A stretch of 13,784 bases of DNA. Origin: Bacteroidetes bacterium QS_8_68_15 (lineage in GTDB: Bacteria; Bacteroidota; Rhodothermia; Rhodothermales; Salinibacteraceae). Positions within the stretch are counted from its first letter, which is position 1, and every line of letters begins with the position of its first letter. Shown piece by piece: positions 5,299 through 12,412 of the stretch. The stretch is from contig PXTR01000140.1 in the NCBI GenBank assembly GCA_003023245.1, positions 1 through 13,784 on the forward strand, in the 5' to 3' direction. The position numbers and the translations under genes were made by a program. The notes beneath the pieces are model-generated. The model saw nothing but the letters and a program-made list of their open reading frames with translations, searched no databases and had not been told where the DNA came from.

Positions 5299-7333
5299 AT
5301 TCCTCAATCTGATCGGGCTGTTCATGCTCTTCGACCAGGGTGACGGGTTCGAGCACGTCTTCGGAAAGCCCGTCGAGGAAGCGGCTCGGGTCGGTGAGGG
5401 TGCGGCCGCGGCCGCGGCGGTAGCGCACGCTCGGGTAGGAGATAAACAGCTCCTCCTTCGCGCGGGTGGCCGCCACGTAGAGCAGGCGCAGCTCTTCGTC
5501 GAGCGCGGCGGGGGTGCCGAAGGCGTGGCGCGAGGGCAGGTTCCCCTCCACGGCCTGAATGATGAACACCGTGTGGAACTCCAGCCCCTTGGCCGAATGG
5601 ATCGTCGAGAGCACCAGCGGCGGCTCGTCGCTTTCGGGGGCCTCGTTTTCGCGTGCGGACAACTCGATGGGGTCGAGCGCGAGGTCTTCGAGAAAGCGTG
5701 TGCGGCGCTGGTAGTGTTCGGCCACCTCCGCGAAGTGCTCCAAGTCGCGCTGCCGCTTCGGGTGGTCCTCGGCGTGCTTGTCTTCGAGGATCGGTGCGTA
5801 GTAGTCGATCGCCGCCTCCACCTGCTCCGAAAGCGCCAGATTGCCGTTCCGCAGTCGGCGCAGCATCCCGAGAAGACGGCGCAGCGCCTGTTCGTAGCGC
5901 GGCGAGGAGAGCGCTTCGCGGAACGCCAGCGGCTCGCCGCTTTCCTGACGGGCCGCCTGCGCGAGCTGCTCGATCAGGTCCTTCGCCGTCTTGGGCCCGA
6001 TCCCGCCCAAGAGCTGCAACGCGCGGTTCCAGGCGGCCGCGTCCTGCGGGTTTTCCGCGACCTTCAGGTGCGCGACCACGTCCTTGATGTGCGCCGCCTC
6101 GCTGAGCTTCATCCCGCCGTACTTGACGAACGGGATCCCCGCGCGCCCCAGCTCGATCTCGACTTCATAGGCGTTGTGGCCTGAGCGAAAGAGCACCGCC
6201 ATCTCGTCGAGCGGCACGCCCTGCTCGCGCATCCGAAGCACCATCTGCGTCACGAAGCGCGCTTCGGTGCGGTCGTCGTCGGCGGGGACGAGGGCCGGCG
6301 GGTCGCCCTCCGCCTTGTCGGTGAAGAGCGCCTTGTCGTAGCTGCGGTGCGCCTCGTCGATCAGGCGGTTGGCCAGATCGAGAATCGGCTGGGTGGAGCG
6401 GTAGTTCTGCTCCAGCTTGAGCACCTGCGCGCCGTCGTAGCGCTCGGGGAAGCGGAAGATGTTGCGGAAGTCGGCCCCGCGAAAGCGGTAGATGCTCTGC
6501 GCGTCGTCGCCGACGGCCGTGACGCTGCCGTGTGCGCTCGCAAACTGCTTCACGAGGTCGGCCTGGAGCGGGTTGGTGTCCTGGTACTCGTCGACGAGGA
6601 CGTGGCGGCAGCCGCCGGCGACCTCGCGGCGCACGTCGTCGTGGTTGCGAAACAGCTCGAGCGTGCGCGCCAGCAGGTCGTCGAAGTCCATCAGGCCGTG
6701 GCGGCGTTTGTAGGCGCCGTAGGCGCGCTGGAGCTCACGCAGCTCGCGCTCGAAGTGGGCGAACTGCGGGTACTTCTCCTCCAGCGCTTCGGCGAGGTCC
6801 ATCCGCCGGTTGGTGCAGGCCGAGAAGAGGCGCTGGAGGGCCTTTTTTCCGGGGAAACGCTCCTCGCCCTTGTGGTAGTCGCCGGCGGCGCGCAGGACGC
6901 TGCACACGTCGGCCGCGTCGGCGCTGTCGAGCACGGTGAAGCGCCGCGGAAAGTCGATTCTTGGCGCGTGCCGGCGCAAGAGGCGCAGGCAGAAGGCGTG
7001 AAAGGTGCCGCTCTCGGCGCGGCGACAGCGCCCGTCGAGCAGCGCGGCGGCGCGCGTCGTCATCTCGCGTGCGGCGCGGCGCGTGAAGGTGAGGAGCACG
7101 ATCTCTTCAGGGCGCGCGCCCGTCTCGACGAGGTAGGCGAGGCGGTAGATGAGCGTGCGCGTCTTGCCGGTGCCCGCCCCGGCGACGACCAGCAGCGGCC
7201 CGCCCGGCGCGGTCGCGGCGGCGCGCTGCTGCTCATTGAGATCGCCGGCGTAATCGACGGCCAGATCGCTCAGGTCCGCGCCATCGTCGCTGCGGACCGA
7301 CGCCGGGGCCGAGAGGGTGATGCGACGCGCCAT
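5285..7333 (-). CDS. UvrD/PcrA/Rep-type ATP-dependent DNA helicase
   Basis: Superfamily 1A 3'-5' DNA helicase, 682 residues, acting in repair or replication restart. Motifs in order: Q-motif LNEQQRAA (32-39), Walker A AGAGTGKT (51-58), motif Ia LTFTRRAAREM (81-91), GTFHAFCLRLLR (109-120), Walker B DEYQDTN (248-254), motif III GDDAQSIYRFRGA (275-287), motif IV QNYRS (309-313), motif V STIHSAKGLEF (576-586) and motif VI LLYVAATRAKEEL (617-629). All catalytic residues are intact. It is a little shorter than E. coli UvrD and has a short acidic tail; I cannot tell UvrD, PcrA and Rep orthologues apart from sequence alone. I chose the ATG at 7333, since the upstream in-frame extension to 7411 is repeat-derived sequence. 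It is the first gene of the minus-strand block and divergent from parA. Its stop codon is formed by a 7-bp repeat. Confidence 0.95.
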   Translation of the reverse strand: MARRITLSAPASVRSDDGADLSDLAVDYAGDLNEQQRAAATAPGGPLLVVAGAGTGKTRTLIYRLAYLVETGARPEEIVLLTFTRRAAREMTTRAAALLDGRCRRAESGTFHAFCLRLLRRHAPRIDFPRRFTVLDSADAADVCSVLRAAGDYHKGEERFPGKKALQRLFSACTNRRMDLAEALEEKYPQFAHFERELRELQRAYGAYKRRHGLMDFDDLLARTLELFRNHDDVRREVAGGCRHVLVDEYQDTNPLQADLVKQFASAHGSVTAVGDDAQSIYRFRGADFRNIFRFPERYDGAQVLKLEQNYRSTQPILDLANRLIDEAHRSYDKALFTDKAEGDPPALVPADDDRTEARFVTQMVLRMREQGVPLDEMAVLFRSGHNAYEVEIELGRAGIPFVKYGGMKLSEAAHIKDVVAHLKVAENPQDAAAWNRALQLLGGIGPKTAKDLIEQLAQAARQESGEPLAFREALSSPRYEQALRRLLGMLRRLRNGNLALSEQVEAAIDYYAPILEDKHAEDHPKRQRDLEHFAEVAEHYQRRTRFLEDLALDPIELSARENEAPESDEPPLVLSTIHSAKGLEFHTVFIIQAVEGNLPSRHAFGTPAALDEELRLLYVAATRAKEELFISYPSVRYRRGRGRTLTDPSRFLDGLSEDVLEPVTLVEEHEQPDQIEESVDG

Positions 7334-7653
7334 TCGGTGATTTGTTGATGGTGAGTGGGGGATGGGATTCGGCCCGCTGCCGTCGCCGGCAATCGGCAAG
7401 CTATTTACCATTCACCATCGCGTGAGCCCAAGGCGAGGGGCCTCGTGTCATACCCTCGTGGTGCGGACGATCCACAACTCCTGCCGCCGCTTTTTGAAAA
7501 CCGTCCGCGCGGGGGCTTGATCCGGCCAGATGATTGGTAAAAACCGCCGCCGGAACTGGCGCGGCGGGCTGCTGCTTTATAGCTTTTGTGCCCGTCGCTT
7601 CGATGCGCTTCCACGGCGCGCTCTCTTTCGCCCGCCAGCCCCTCGCTTCTCCC
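7334..7653. promoter_or_regulatory. 320-bp divergent intergenic region, helicase / parA
   Basis: No gene is seen. The helicase-proximal part holds TGG-phased 7-bp units (7349-7369) and an inverted repeat (7347-7419). Further on, CCGCCGC (7544-7550) and GCGGCGG (7561-7567) form a perfect 7-bp hairpin with a 10-base loop. This is followed by a T-rich stretch with TATAGC at about 7579, the best candidate for a parA -10 element, but no clear -35 partner is visible. Promoters for both genes must lie here; exact positions are not resolvable. Confidence 0.45.
7347..7419. repeat. 12-bp inverted repeat beside the helicase start
   Basis: GATGGTGAGTGG (7347-7358) is complementary to CCATTCACCATC (7408-7419) at 11 of 12 positions, and the remaining pair is a G/T that could wobble. 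The arms are 49 bp apart and begin 14 bp upstream of the helicase start codon. Both arms contain 7-bp-phased units, so this appears to be another member of the local repeat type, arranged head to head. Confidence 0.6.
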
Positions 7654-8670
7654 ATGGGAAAAGTCATCGCGGTTGCCAACCAGAAAGGCGGCGTCGGCAA
7701 AACGACCACCGCGATCAACCTGGCCGCCTCGCTGGCCGCCGCCGAGCACCCGACGCTCCTGATGGACATCGACCCGCAGGCCAACTGCACCTCCGGCGTC
7801 GGGATCGAGCCCAAGACGGTCGCCTCCTCGACCTACGAGGTTCTCATCGGCGACGTGCCGGCCGAAGACGCGGTGCGCTCCACCGAGATGCCGTTTCTCG
7901 ACGTGGTGCCCAGCCACATCAACCTCGTCGGCGCCGAGATCGAGATGATCGACGTGGCCGAGCGGGAGCGCATTCTCAAAAAAGCCCTCCGCCGCGAGCG
8001 CCGCAAGTACGACTTCGTCGTGATCGACTGCCCGCCGTCGCTGGGTCTGTTGACGCTCAACTCGCTGACGGCGGCCAACTCGGTCGTGATTCCCGTTCAG
8101 GCGGAGTACTTCGCCCTCGAAGGGCTCGGGCAGCTCCTCAACACCATCAAGATCGTGCGCCAGCACCTCAACCCCGACCTGGAAATCGAGGGCGTCCTGC
8201 TGATGATGTTCGACACGCGCCTGCGGCTCTCCAACCAGATCGCCCAGGAGGTGCGCCGCTACTTCGGCGACAAGGTGTTCGAGGCCATCGTGCAGCGGAA
8301 CGTGCGCCTCGGTGAAGCGCCCTCCTTCGGCAAGCCGGCGCTGCTCTACGACGCCAAAAGCAAGGGCGCCAAAAACTACATGGCCCTCGGGCGCGAAGTG
8401 ATCGACCAAAACCAGCGCTACCTCGACGCCGACGGCCCCGTCGACGACGCCTTCCGCCCTGATTCCTCCACCGGAGAAGACGCTTCTTCCAAGCCGGATG
8501 CGACGCCGGATGCGACCACGGGGCGCTCCGAGACGCAACACGAACCGGCCGACCCCGGCAACGGCCGCTCCGCCCGCGGCGGCGACGACGACGAATCGCA
8601 GCAAAACTCGTCTCCCTCAGAACTGCCCCAGCAGCCTCCGATTCGCGAGGCCAATGGGTTTTCGCTGTAG
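7654..8670 (+). CDS. parA: ParA/Soj chromosome-partitioning ATPase
   Basis: Deviant-Walker ATPase that, with ParB, drives segregation of the replication origin. Motifs: KGGVGKTT (11-18) with signature Lys K11 and K16, MDIDPQAN (37-44) with D38 and D40, and [16 protein letters not shown] (119-134) with D125. The tail of the core, [15 protein letters not shown] (219-233), is typical of chromosomal Soj. The core ends near residue 260. An extra 78 residues follow, rich in Ser, Asp, Pro and Gln, containing a doubled Pro-Asp-Ala-Thr; chromosomal ParA proteins usually lack this. I chose the ATG at 7654 because the protein then starts [13 protein letters not shown] as in the family; the upstream GTG at 7534 would add unrelated residues. 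A C-rich leader without Shine-Dalgarno precedes it. It forms an operon-like pair with parB, 96 bp downstream. Confidence 0.95.
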   Translation: MGKVIAVANQKGGVGKTTTAINLAASLAAAEHPTLLMDIDPQANCTSGVGIEPKTVASSTYEVLIGDVPAEDAVRSTEMPFLDVVPSHINLVGAEIEMIDVAERERILKKALRRERRKYDFVVIDCPPSLGLLTLNSLTAANSVVIPVQAEYFALEGLGQLLNTIKIVRQHLNPDLEIEGVLLMMFDTRLRLSNQIAQEVRRYFGDKVFEAIVQRNVRLGEAPSFGKPALLYDAKSKGAKNYMALGREVIDQNQRYLDADGPVDDAFRPDSSTGEDASSKPDATPDATTGRSETQHEPADPGNGRSARGGDDDESQQNSSPSELPQQPPIREANGFSL

Positions 8671-8678
8671 CGTAGATC

Positions 8679-8748
8679 GGTCTTCGGTCTTTGGTCTCGG
8701 GGCTTCGGCCCGCTTCCAAAAACCCAGACCCAGAGTCCAAGCTCCAAG
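8679..8748 (+). repeat. Degenerate 7-bp repeat array between parA and parB
   Basis: Ten consecutive 7-bp units can be laid out: GGTCTTC, GGTCTTT, GGTCTCG, GGGCTTC, GGCCCGC, then TTCCAAA, AACCCAG, ACCCAGA, GTCCAAG, CTCCAAG. The first half is GGTCT-like and the second CCA-like, so GGTCT (8686-8690) can pair with AGACC (8726-8730) around an inner CGGG/CCCG stem. The array starts eight bases after the parA stop and ends 18 bases before the parB start. Confidence 0.6.
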
Positions 8749-8766
8749 AATTCTCCCCAACGGCCC

Positions 8767-9873
8767 ATGTCTTCCGACGACGGCGTGCTCGGCAAAGGTC
8801 TCAACGCGCTTTTGCCCTCCGAAGAAGAGGGCGAGGGCGAAGCGGCGGACCGCTCGGGCGGCGACGGAGGCGGCGGCGGCGACCTCTCGGAAAACGAGCT
8901 CTACCGCTTCGAGGACCGACAGCGTATGGTCGGGCGCGTGGCCGAGCTCGAAGTCAGCAAGGTGCGGCCCAACCCGTACCAGCCGCGCCAGGAGTTCAGC
9001 GACGCCTCGCTGGACGAGCTGGCCGAGTCGATCGGGCAGCTCGGCATCATCCAGCCGATCACGGTGCGGGCGATGGGGGAAGGGCAGTTCGAGGTGATCA
9101 GCGGGGAGCGACGCCTGCGCGCGGCCCGGCGCGCGGACCTGGGCAGCATTCCCGCCTACGTGCGCGAGGCCGGCACCGAGGAGATGCTCGAAATGGCTCT
9201 CGTGGAAAACGTGCAGCGCGAGGAGCTGGACCCCATCGAGGTGGCCCTCGGCTACCAGCGCCTCATCGACGAAGTGGGCCTGACGCAGGTGCAGGTGGCC
9301 GAAAAGGTCAGCAAGGGGCGCGCGACGGTGGCCAACTTCCTGCGCCTCCTGAAGTTGCCGCCGCGCGTGCAGGCCGCCCTGCGCGACGGGTCGGTGTCGG
9401 TCGGCCACGCGCGGGCGCTCATCACGCTGGGCGACGAGGCGGTCCAGCGCCGCCTGCTGCGCGAGATTGAAGAGGAGAACCTGACGGTGCGTGCCGTCGA
9501 GGAGCGCGTGCGCGCCGAGCGCCGCCCCGACGACGCCGGTAGCAGCGGGGAAGAGGAAGCGAGCGACGCCGCGGTTGCTCCCGCCGCCGCCCGGGAGAAG
9601 GAAACCGCGCCCGAGCCGGCGGGGGACGGAGCGGCTGCTGCCTCGTCGGTGCCGTCTCCCGCTCCTGCCTCTTCCCCCGCCGAGGCGAGCGACGACGCCT
9701 CCAGCCGCCCGGAGCGCCAGGCCCAGCTCCAGCTCGACGACTACAAAAACCGCCTGCGCTCCGCGCTCTCGACGCAGGTGCAGATCACCCACAACAAGGA
9801 CGGCGAGGGAGAAATCCGGCTCTCCTACTACTCCGCCGAGGACCTCGAACGCCTCCTCGACCTGCTGACGTAG
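8767..9873 (+). CDS. parB: ParB/Spo0J chromosome-partitioning protein
   Basis: Centromere-binding CTPase clamp that loads at parS sites and stimulates ParA. The layout of the 368 residues: an N-terminal ParA-contact peptide LGKGLNALLP (8-17); an acidic, Gly-rich spacer (18-40); a ParB/Srx-like CTP-binding domain (about 58-155) with NPYQPRQEF (69-77), GERRLRAA (113-120) and ENVQRE (147-152); a helix-turn-helix domain (about 170-200, LTQVQVAEKVSKGRATVANF); a long low-complexity Ala/Glu/Pro/Ser linker (252-315); and a C-terminal dimerisation domain (about 318-368). The linker is longer than in many chromosomal ParBs. The ATG at 8767 gives the conserved N-terminus. No Shine-Dalgarno is visible. 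I found no convincing parS in the window, so its sites probably lie elsewhere. Confidence 0.95.
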   Translation: MSSDDGVLGKGLNALLPSEEEGEGEAADRSGGDGGGGGDLSENELYRFEDRQRMVGRVAELEVSKVRPNPYQPRQEFSDASLDELAESIGQLGIIQPITVRAMGEGQFEVISGERRLRAARRADLGSIPAYVREAGTEEMLEMALVENVQREELDPIEVALGYQRLIDEVGLTQVQVAEKVSKGRATVANFLRLLKLPPRVQAALRDGSVSVGHARALITLGDEAVQRRLLREIEEENLTVRAVEERVRAERRPDDAGSSGEEEASDAAVAPAAAREKETAPEPAGDGAAAASSVPSPAPASSPAEASDDASSRPERQAQLQLDDYKNRLRSALSTQVQITHNKDGEGEIRLSYYSAEDLERLLDLLT

Positions 9874-9877
9874 CGTG

Positions 9878-9893
9878 CCGTCGGGAACGACGG
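9878..9893 (+). terminator. Short hairpin with GNRA loop after parB
   Basis: CCGTCG (9878-9883) pairs with CGACGG (9888-9893) around a GGAA tetraloop, and AACCGTTTT follows. It begins four bases after the parB stop codon. The stem is short and the T-run begins several bases away, so it may terminate only weakly or just stabilise the parB mRNA end. Confidence 0.45.
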
Positions 9894-9951
9894 AACCGTT
9901 TTCGGAAGGCAAATGCGCTTCGAAGAACGCTGTCTCGTTCCAGACGTAGCA

Positions 9952-9975
9952 GAGGGCGGCTTCTTCACCGCCTTC
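9952..9975 (+). promoter_or_regulatory. Hairpin in the DUF5683 gene leader
   Basis: GAGGGCGG (9952-9959) pairs with CCGCCTTC (9968-9975), eight pairs with one G/T wobble and an 8-base CTTCTTCA loop. It ends 34 bases before the chosen start of the DUF5683 gene. It may be an attenuator or simply a GC-rich leader structure. Confidence 0.3.
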
Positions 9976-10009
9976 CGTGCTCTGCGTCCCTCTTCTCTAC
10001 GCCGTATCG

Positions 10010-10783
10010 ATGGCGTCCTCCATCGTTCTGCGCTTCGCCGTCGCGTTCGCCAGGCCGTTTGCGCTTGCCAGGCCGTTTGCGCTTGCCGGGCCGTTTGCGC
10101 TCGCCGTGCCCCTCGCGTTCGCCATGCTCGCCGCCTCGGCGCCTGCCGCCCAGGCGCAGGAGTTGCCCGGCTCCGACGCGGTCACGCCCGACTCGGTCGC
10201 CGAGCGGCTGGGGCTGCCGGACGGGCACGCCCCGAAGGGCGCGCTGCGCCGCGCTCTGATGGTGCCCGGGTGGGGGCAGTACTACAACCGCCAGTACTGG
10301 AAAATGCCCATCGTCGCAGCGGCGCTCGGCGGCGTCGTCTACGCGCTCGTCTATAGCTGGGACCGCTACTTTCTCTACCGCGACGCCTGGCGCTACCGGC
10401 GCACGAATGGGATCTTCGCGCCGCCGCCTGCCGACGGGGAGTCCGACTCGTACGACGGCGACTTCGACGGGCCGGCGTACCGCGAGGCCTACCGGACGGT
10501 CGCGCGGTTGGTGGGGAGCGACCCGAATGCCGAGGCCGGCCTGGGCGAAGTCGTCAAGCAGCGGCGCCAGCAGCTTCGTCGGTGGGGAGAGATGGCGATT
10601 CTCGGCGTCGGGGTGTTCTGGATCCTCCAGGTAGCCGACGCCTACGTCAGCGCCCACCTGCTGGGCTTCGAGCTGAACGCGCCGTCGGAGGGGGGGGAGG
10701 CGTCGTCCGACCGGAAGCTGTCTGTGCATCTCGCGCCGACGCCGGGCGGAGGGGCCGCGGCCGGCTTGCGTCTTCAGTTTTAA
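10010..10783 (+). CDS. DUF5683 domain-containing envelope protein
   Basis: Protein of unknown function, typical of Bacteroidota, where it commonly follows parB. The 257 residues begin with a long signal sequence (1-49) ending Ala-Gln-Ala before Gln50. The hydrophobic core is built from five hexapeptide units: FAVAFA, RPFALA, RPFALA, GPFALA and VPLAFA. The domain hallmark is MVPGWGQYYNRQYWKMP (84-100), followed by a transmembrane helix (about 101-116), YSWDRYFLYRDAWRYR (115-130), an acidic insert (140-156), and a second helix (about 195-211) with QVADAYVSAHLLGF (207-220). This predicts an inner-membrane or periplasmic location. I chose the ATG at 10010; a GTG at 9977 would add 11 residues before the signal peptide. 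No function has been assigned, and location next to parAB is the only contextual clue. Confidence 0.88.
   Translation: MASSIVLRFAVAFARPFALARPFALAGPFALAVPLAFAMLAASAPAAQAQELPGSDAVTPDSVAERLGLPDGHAPKGALRRALMVPGWGQYYNRQYWKMPIVAAALGGVVYALVYSWDRYFLYRDAWRYRRTNGIFAPPPADGESDSYDGDFDGPAYREAYRTVARLVGSDPNAEAGLGEVVKQRRQQLRRWGEMAILGVGVFWILQVADAYVSAHLLGFELNAPSEGGEASSDRKLSVHLAPTPGGGAAAGLRLQF
10034..10123 (+). repeat. 18-bp tandem repeat in the DUF5683 signal peptide
   Basis: The unit AGGCCGTTTGCGCTTGCC is present at 10052-10069 and, identical, at 10070-10087. A third copy with two changes is at 10088-10105, and decayed copies flank it at 10034-10051 and 10106-10123. The reading frame is kept, giving hexapeptides of the form x-Pro-Phe-Ala-Leu-Ala. 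Confidence 0.9.
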
Positions 10784-10793
10784 GTAGAAACCC

Positions 10794-10825
10794 AGTAGAG
10801 ACGCAGCCATTGGCACGTCTCTACT
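10794..10825. repeat. Palindromic GTAGAGACG element
   Basis: AGTAGAGACG (10794-10803) is perfectly complementary to CGTCTCTACT (10816-10825). The 12-base centre, CAGCCATTGGCA, contains a further GCC/GGC pairing, so the whole is a near-complete palindrome with a small asymmetry. It begins 10 bp after the DUF5683 stop. From memory, very similar GTAGAGACG...CGTCTCTAC palindromes are dispersed in many bacterial genomes, so it may be a small mobile or REP-like repeat. It could also act as a terminator, although no T-run follows. Confidence 0.75.
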
Positions 10826-10959
10826 AAACGCGCACGGGACCGCGTGGAGGACCGCCGTGAGGCCCCTTGAGCGAAGCGAACGAATGAACATTGTCGCGCG
10901 ACGGCTCGTTTAGCCGGGCGTTGTTGCCGTACCTGCCTAAAAATACCGAATAACGAACG

Positions 10960-10983
10960 GCCTTTCCTGCTTTTCGGGAAGGC
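10960..10983 (+). promoter_or_regulatory. Hairpin just before the glycosyltransferase start
   Basis: GCCTTTCC (10960-10967) pairs with GGGAAGGC (10976-10983) through eight pairs, one a T/G wobble, with loop TGCTTTTC. It ends seven bases before the ATG at 10991, so it would overlap the ribosome footprint and could limit translation. A second, smaller stem CGGCT/AGCCG lies at 10902-10916. Confidence 0.35.
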
Positions 10984-10990
10984 GACGAGC

Positions 10991-12265
10991 ATGGCACGCA
11001 TTCTCTACGCACTTAGCGGGCAAGGGCGCGGGCACACCTCGCGCGTGATGGCTACCTCCGAGGCGCTTCGCGCGCGCAGTCACGAGGTGGTGTTTTGCTG
11101 CGGCGGGACGGCGCGCGAGATTCTCGAAGGCCGGGGGGAGCGTGTGCTTCCCATCCCCGCGCTGCGGCAGGTGATGAAAGCCAACCGCGTGTGCCTGCGC
11201 AGCACGCTGCGGCGCAACTGGAAGCGCGTGCTCTGCGCTCCGCGCATCACGCGGCGCCTCGCGCGGGCCTTCGAGGCGCAGCAGGCCGACCTGCTGATTA
11301 CCGACTTCGAGGCGTTCGCCCCGCGCGCGGCGCGCCGCATCGGGCTGCCGGTGCTTTCGTTCAACCATCAGCAGGTCGTCACCGAAACGCGCTACCCGCT
11401 GCCGCTCCGCCACTGGTCCTCCGCCGCGCTCACAAAAGCGGCCATCGGCGTGATCGCCCCGCGCCGCCCGCGCCACGTGCTGATTACGTCGTTTTTCTTC
11501 CCCGAGCTCAAACGCCCGGATCGCACCACGCTGGTGCCGCCCATCGTTCGTCCCGCCGTGCAAGACCTCGAGCCCGATCGTTCCTCGGGTCACGTGCTCG
11601 TCTACTACAACCAGAGCGAAGGAGCCGAGGCCGTGCTCGAGACGCTGCGCCGCGTGGACGCGCGCTTCGTGGTGTACAACTTCGGGTCTTCCTCCGACCA
11701 CCGCGCCGAGCGGTACCCCAACATCACCTTCAAGCGTCCCTCGCTGGAGGGCTTCCTCGCCGATCTCGCCGGTAGCCGCGCGGTGATCTGCACGGCCGGC
11801 TTCACGCTCATCAGCGAAGGGCTCTACCTGGGCAAGCCGCTTCTGGTGGCGCCCAACGGCGGCATCTTCGAGCAGATCATCAACGCGCGCTTTCTGGAAA
11901 AAGACGGGCTCGGGGAGGCGGTTTCGCCCGGCAGCCGCCTGACGCCGCCCGACGTGCGCGGCTTCCTCGATCGCGCCCCGCGCTACGCCGACCGCCTGCG
12001 CGACCGCCGCCGGTCCGGCGGCGCTGGCAACGACGCCGCCGTCGCCTGCATCGAGCGCGTGCTCGCATCGGTCGGCGCGCCGGACTCGTCGTCTTCTCTG
12101 TCGCGTGTGCCCGACGCCGCCGCGCCGGAGCGCGCGCCGACCGCTTCGCACGCCAGCGGCGTCGGCAACAACGGAAGCAGCAACAACGGAAGCAGCAGTG
12201 GCAGCGACGGCGGCGCGCCCGCCGAACCGCAGCAGCAGCAGCACACCGCGACGACTTCCCCTTGA
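10991..12265 (+). CDS. MJ1255/VC2487-type GT-B glycosyltransferase
   Basis: Predicted cytoplasmic or membrane-associated glycosyltransferase with a GT-B (MurG/UGT-like) fold. The N-terminal half starts YALSGQGRGHTSRVMA (6-21), the glycine-rich acceptor-side loop typical of this family. TDFEAFAPRAARRIGLPVLSFNHQ (104-127) is also characteristic. The C-terminal donor-binding half has VYYNQSEG (204-211), VYNFGSS (228-234) and the nucleotide-sugar signature CTAGFTLISEGLYLGKPLL (267-285), then FEQIINARFLEKDGLG (293-308). The fold ends near residue 360. The last 60 or so residues are low complexity (Ser, Asn, Gly, Gln) with a doubled Asn-Asn-Gly-Ser-Ser, and look disordered. Donor and acceptor cannot be read from sequence. 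The 207-bp upstream gap carries a palindrome and hairpins. The SPT-family gene follows after 147 bp, which raises the possibility of a lipid acceptor. Confidence 0.85.
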   Translation: MARILYALSGQGRGHTSRVMATSEALRARSHEVVFCCGGTAREILEGRGERVLPIPALRQVMKANRVCLRSTLRRNWKRVLCAPRITRRLARAFEAQQADLLITDFEAFAPRAARRIGLPVLSFNHQQVVTETRYPLPLRHWSSAALTKAAIGVIAPRRPRHVLITSFFFPELKRPDRTTLVPPIVRPAVQDLEPDRSSGHVLVYYNQSEGAEAVLETLRRVDARFVVYNFGSSSDHRAERYPNITFKRPSLEGFLADLAGSRAVICTAGFTLISEGLYLGKPLLVAPNGGIFEQIINARFLEKDGLGEAVSPGSRLTPPDVRGFLDRAPRYADRLRDRRRSGGAGNDAAVACIERVLASVGAPDSSSSLSRVPDAAAPERAPTASHASGVGNNGSSNNGSSSGSDGGAPAEPQQQQHTATTSP

Positions 12266-12412
12266 GGCGCTCGCCGCCGTCTCCGTCGTGCTCCTCCCCC
12301 CTTCCCTCACCATCGGCAGCCGTTCCCGCGGCGTCCCGCGCGTCGCCTCGTTCGACCCGTTCTTTTCTTCGTCTTCCGCTTTTCTCCCGCGCCGAACCGG
12401 CTCCTCCCGCCT

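Noticed and set aside
6347..7348. 333-codon + strand frame opposite the helicase
   Set aside because: It is antisense to intact helicase motifs and has no recognisable domain of its own. The same reasoning applies to frames at 4991-6184, 7405-8604 (-) and 8617-9912 (-).
7468..7476. CGATCCACA as a DnaA box, suggesting an origin near parAB
   Set aside because: It is a single 7-of-9 match with no cluster, no AT-rich unwinding stretch and no dnaA or dnaN nearby.
11474..11596. CACGTG cores at 11474 and 11591 as possible parS sites
   Set aside because: The flanks do not match the palindromic TGTTNCACGTGAAACA consensus, and both lie inside glycosyltransferase coding sequence.
12266..12412. Pyrimidine-rich 147-bp gap before the SPT gene as a coding extension or small RNA
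   Set aside because: No start codon or coding character in a useful frame and no stable fold was seen; it is treated as an untranslated leader or promoter region.
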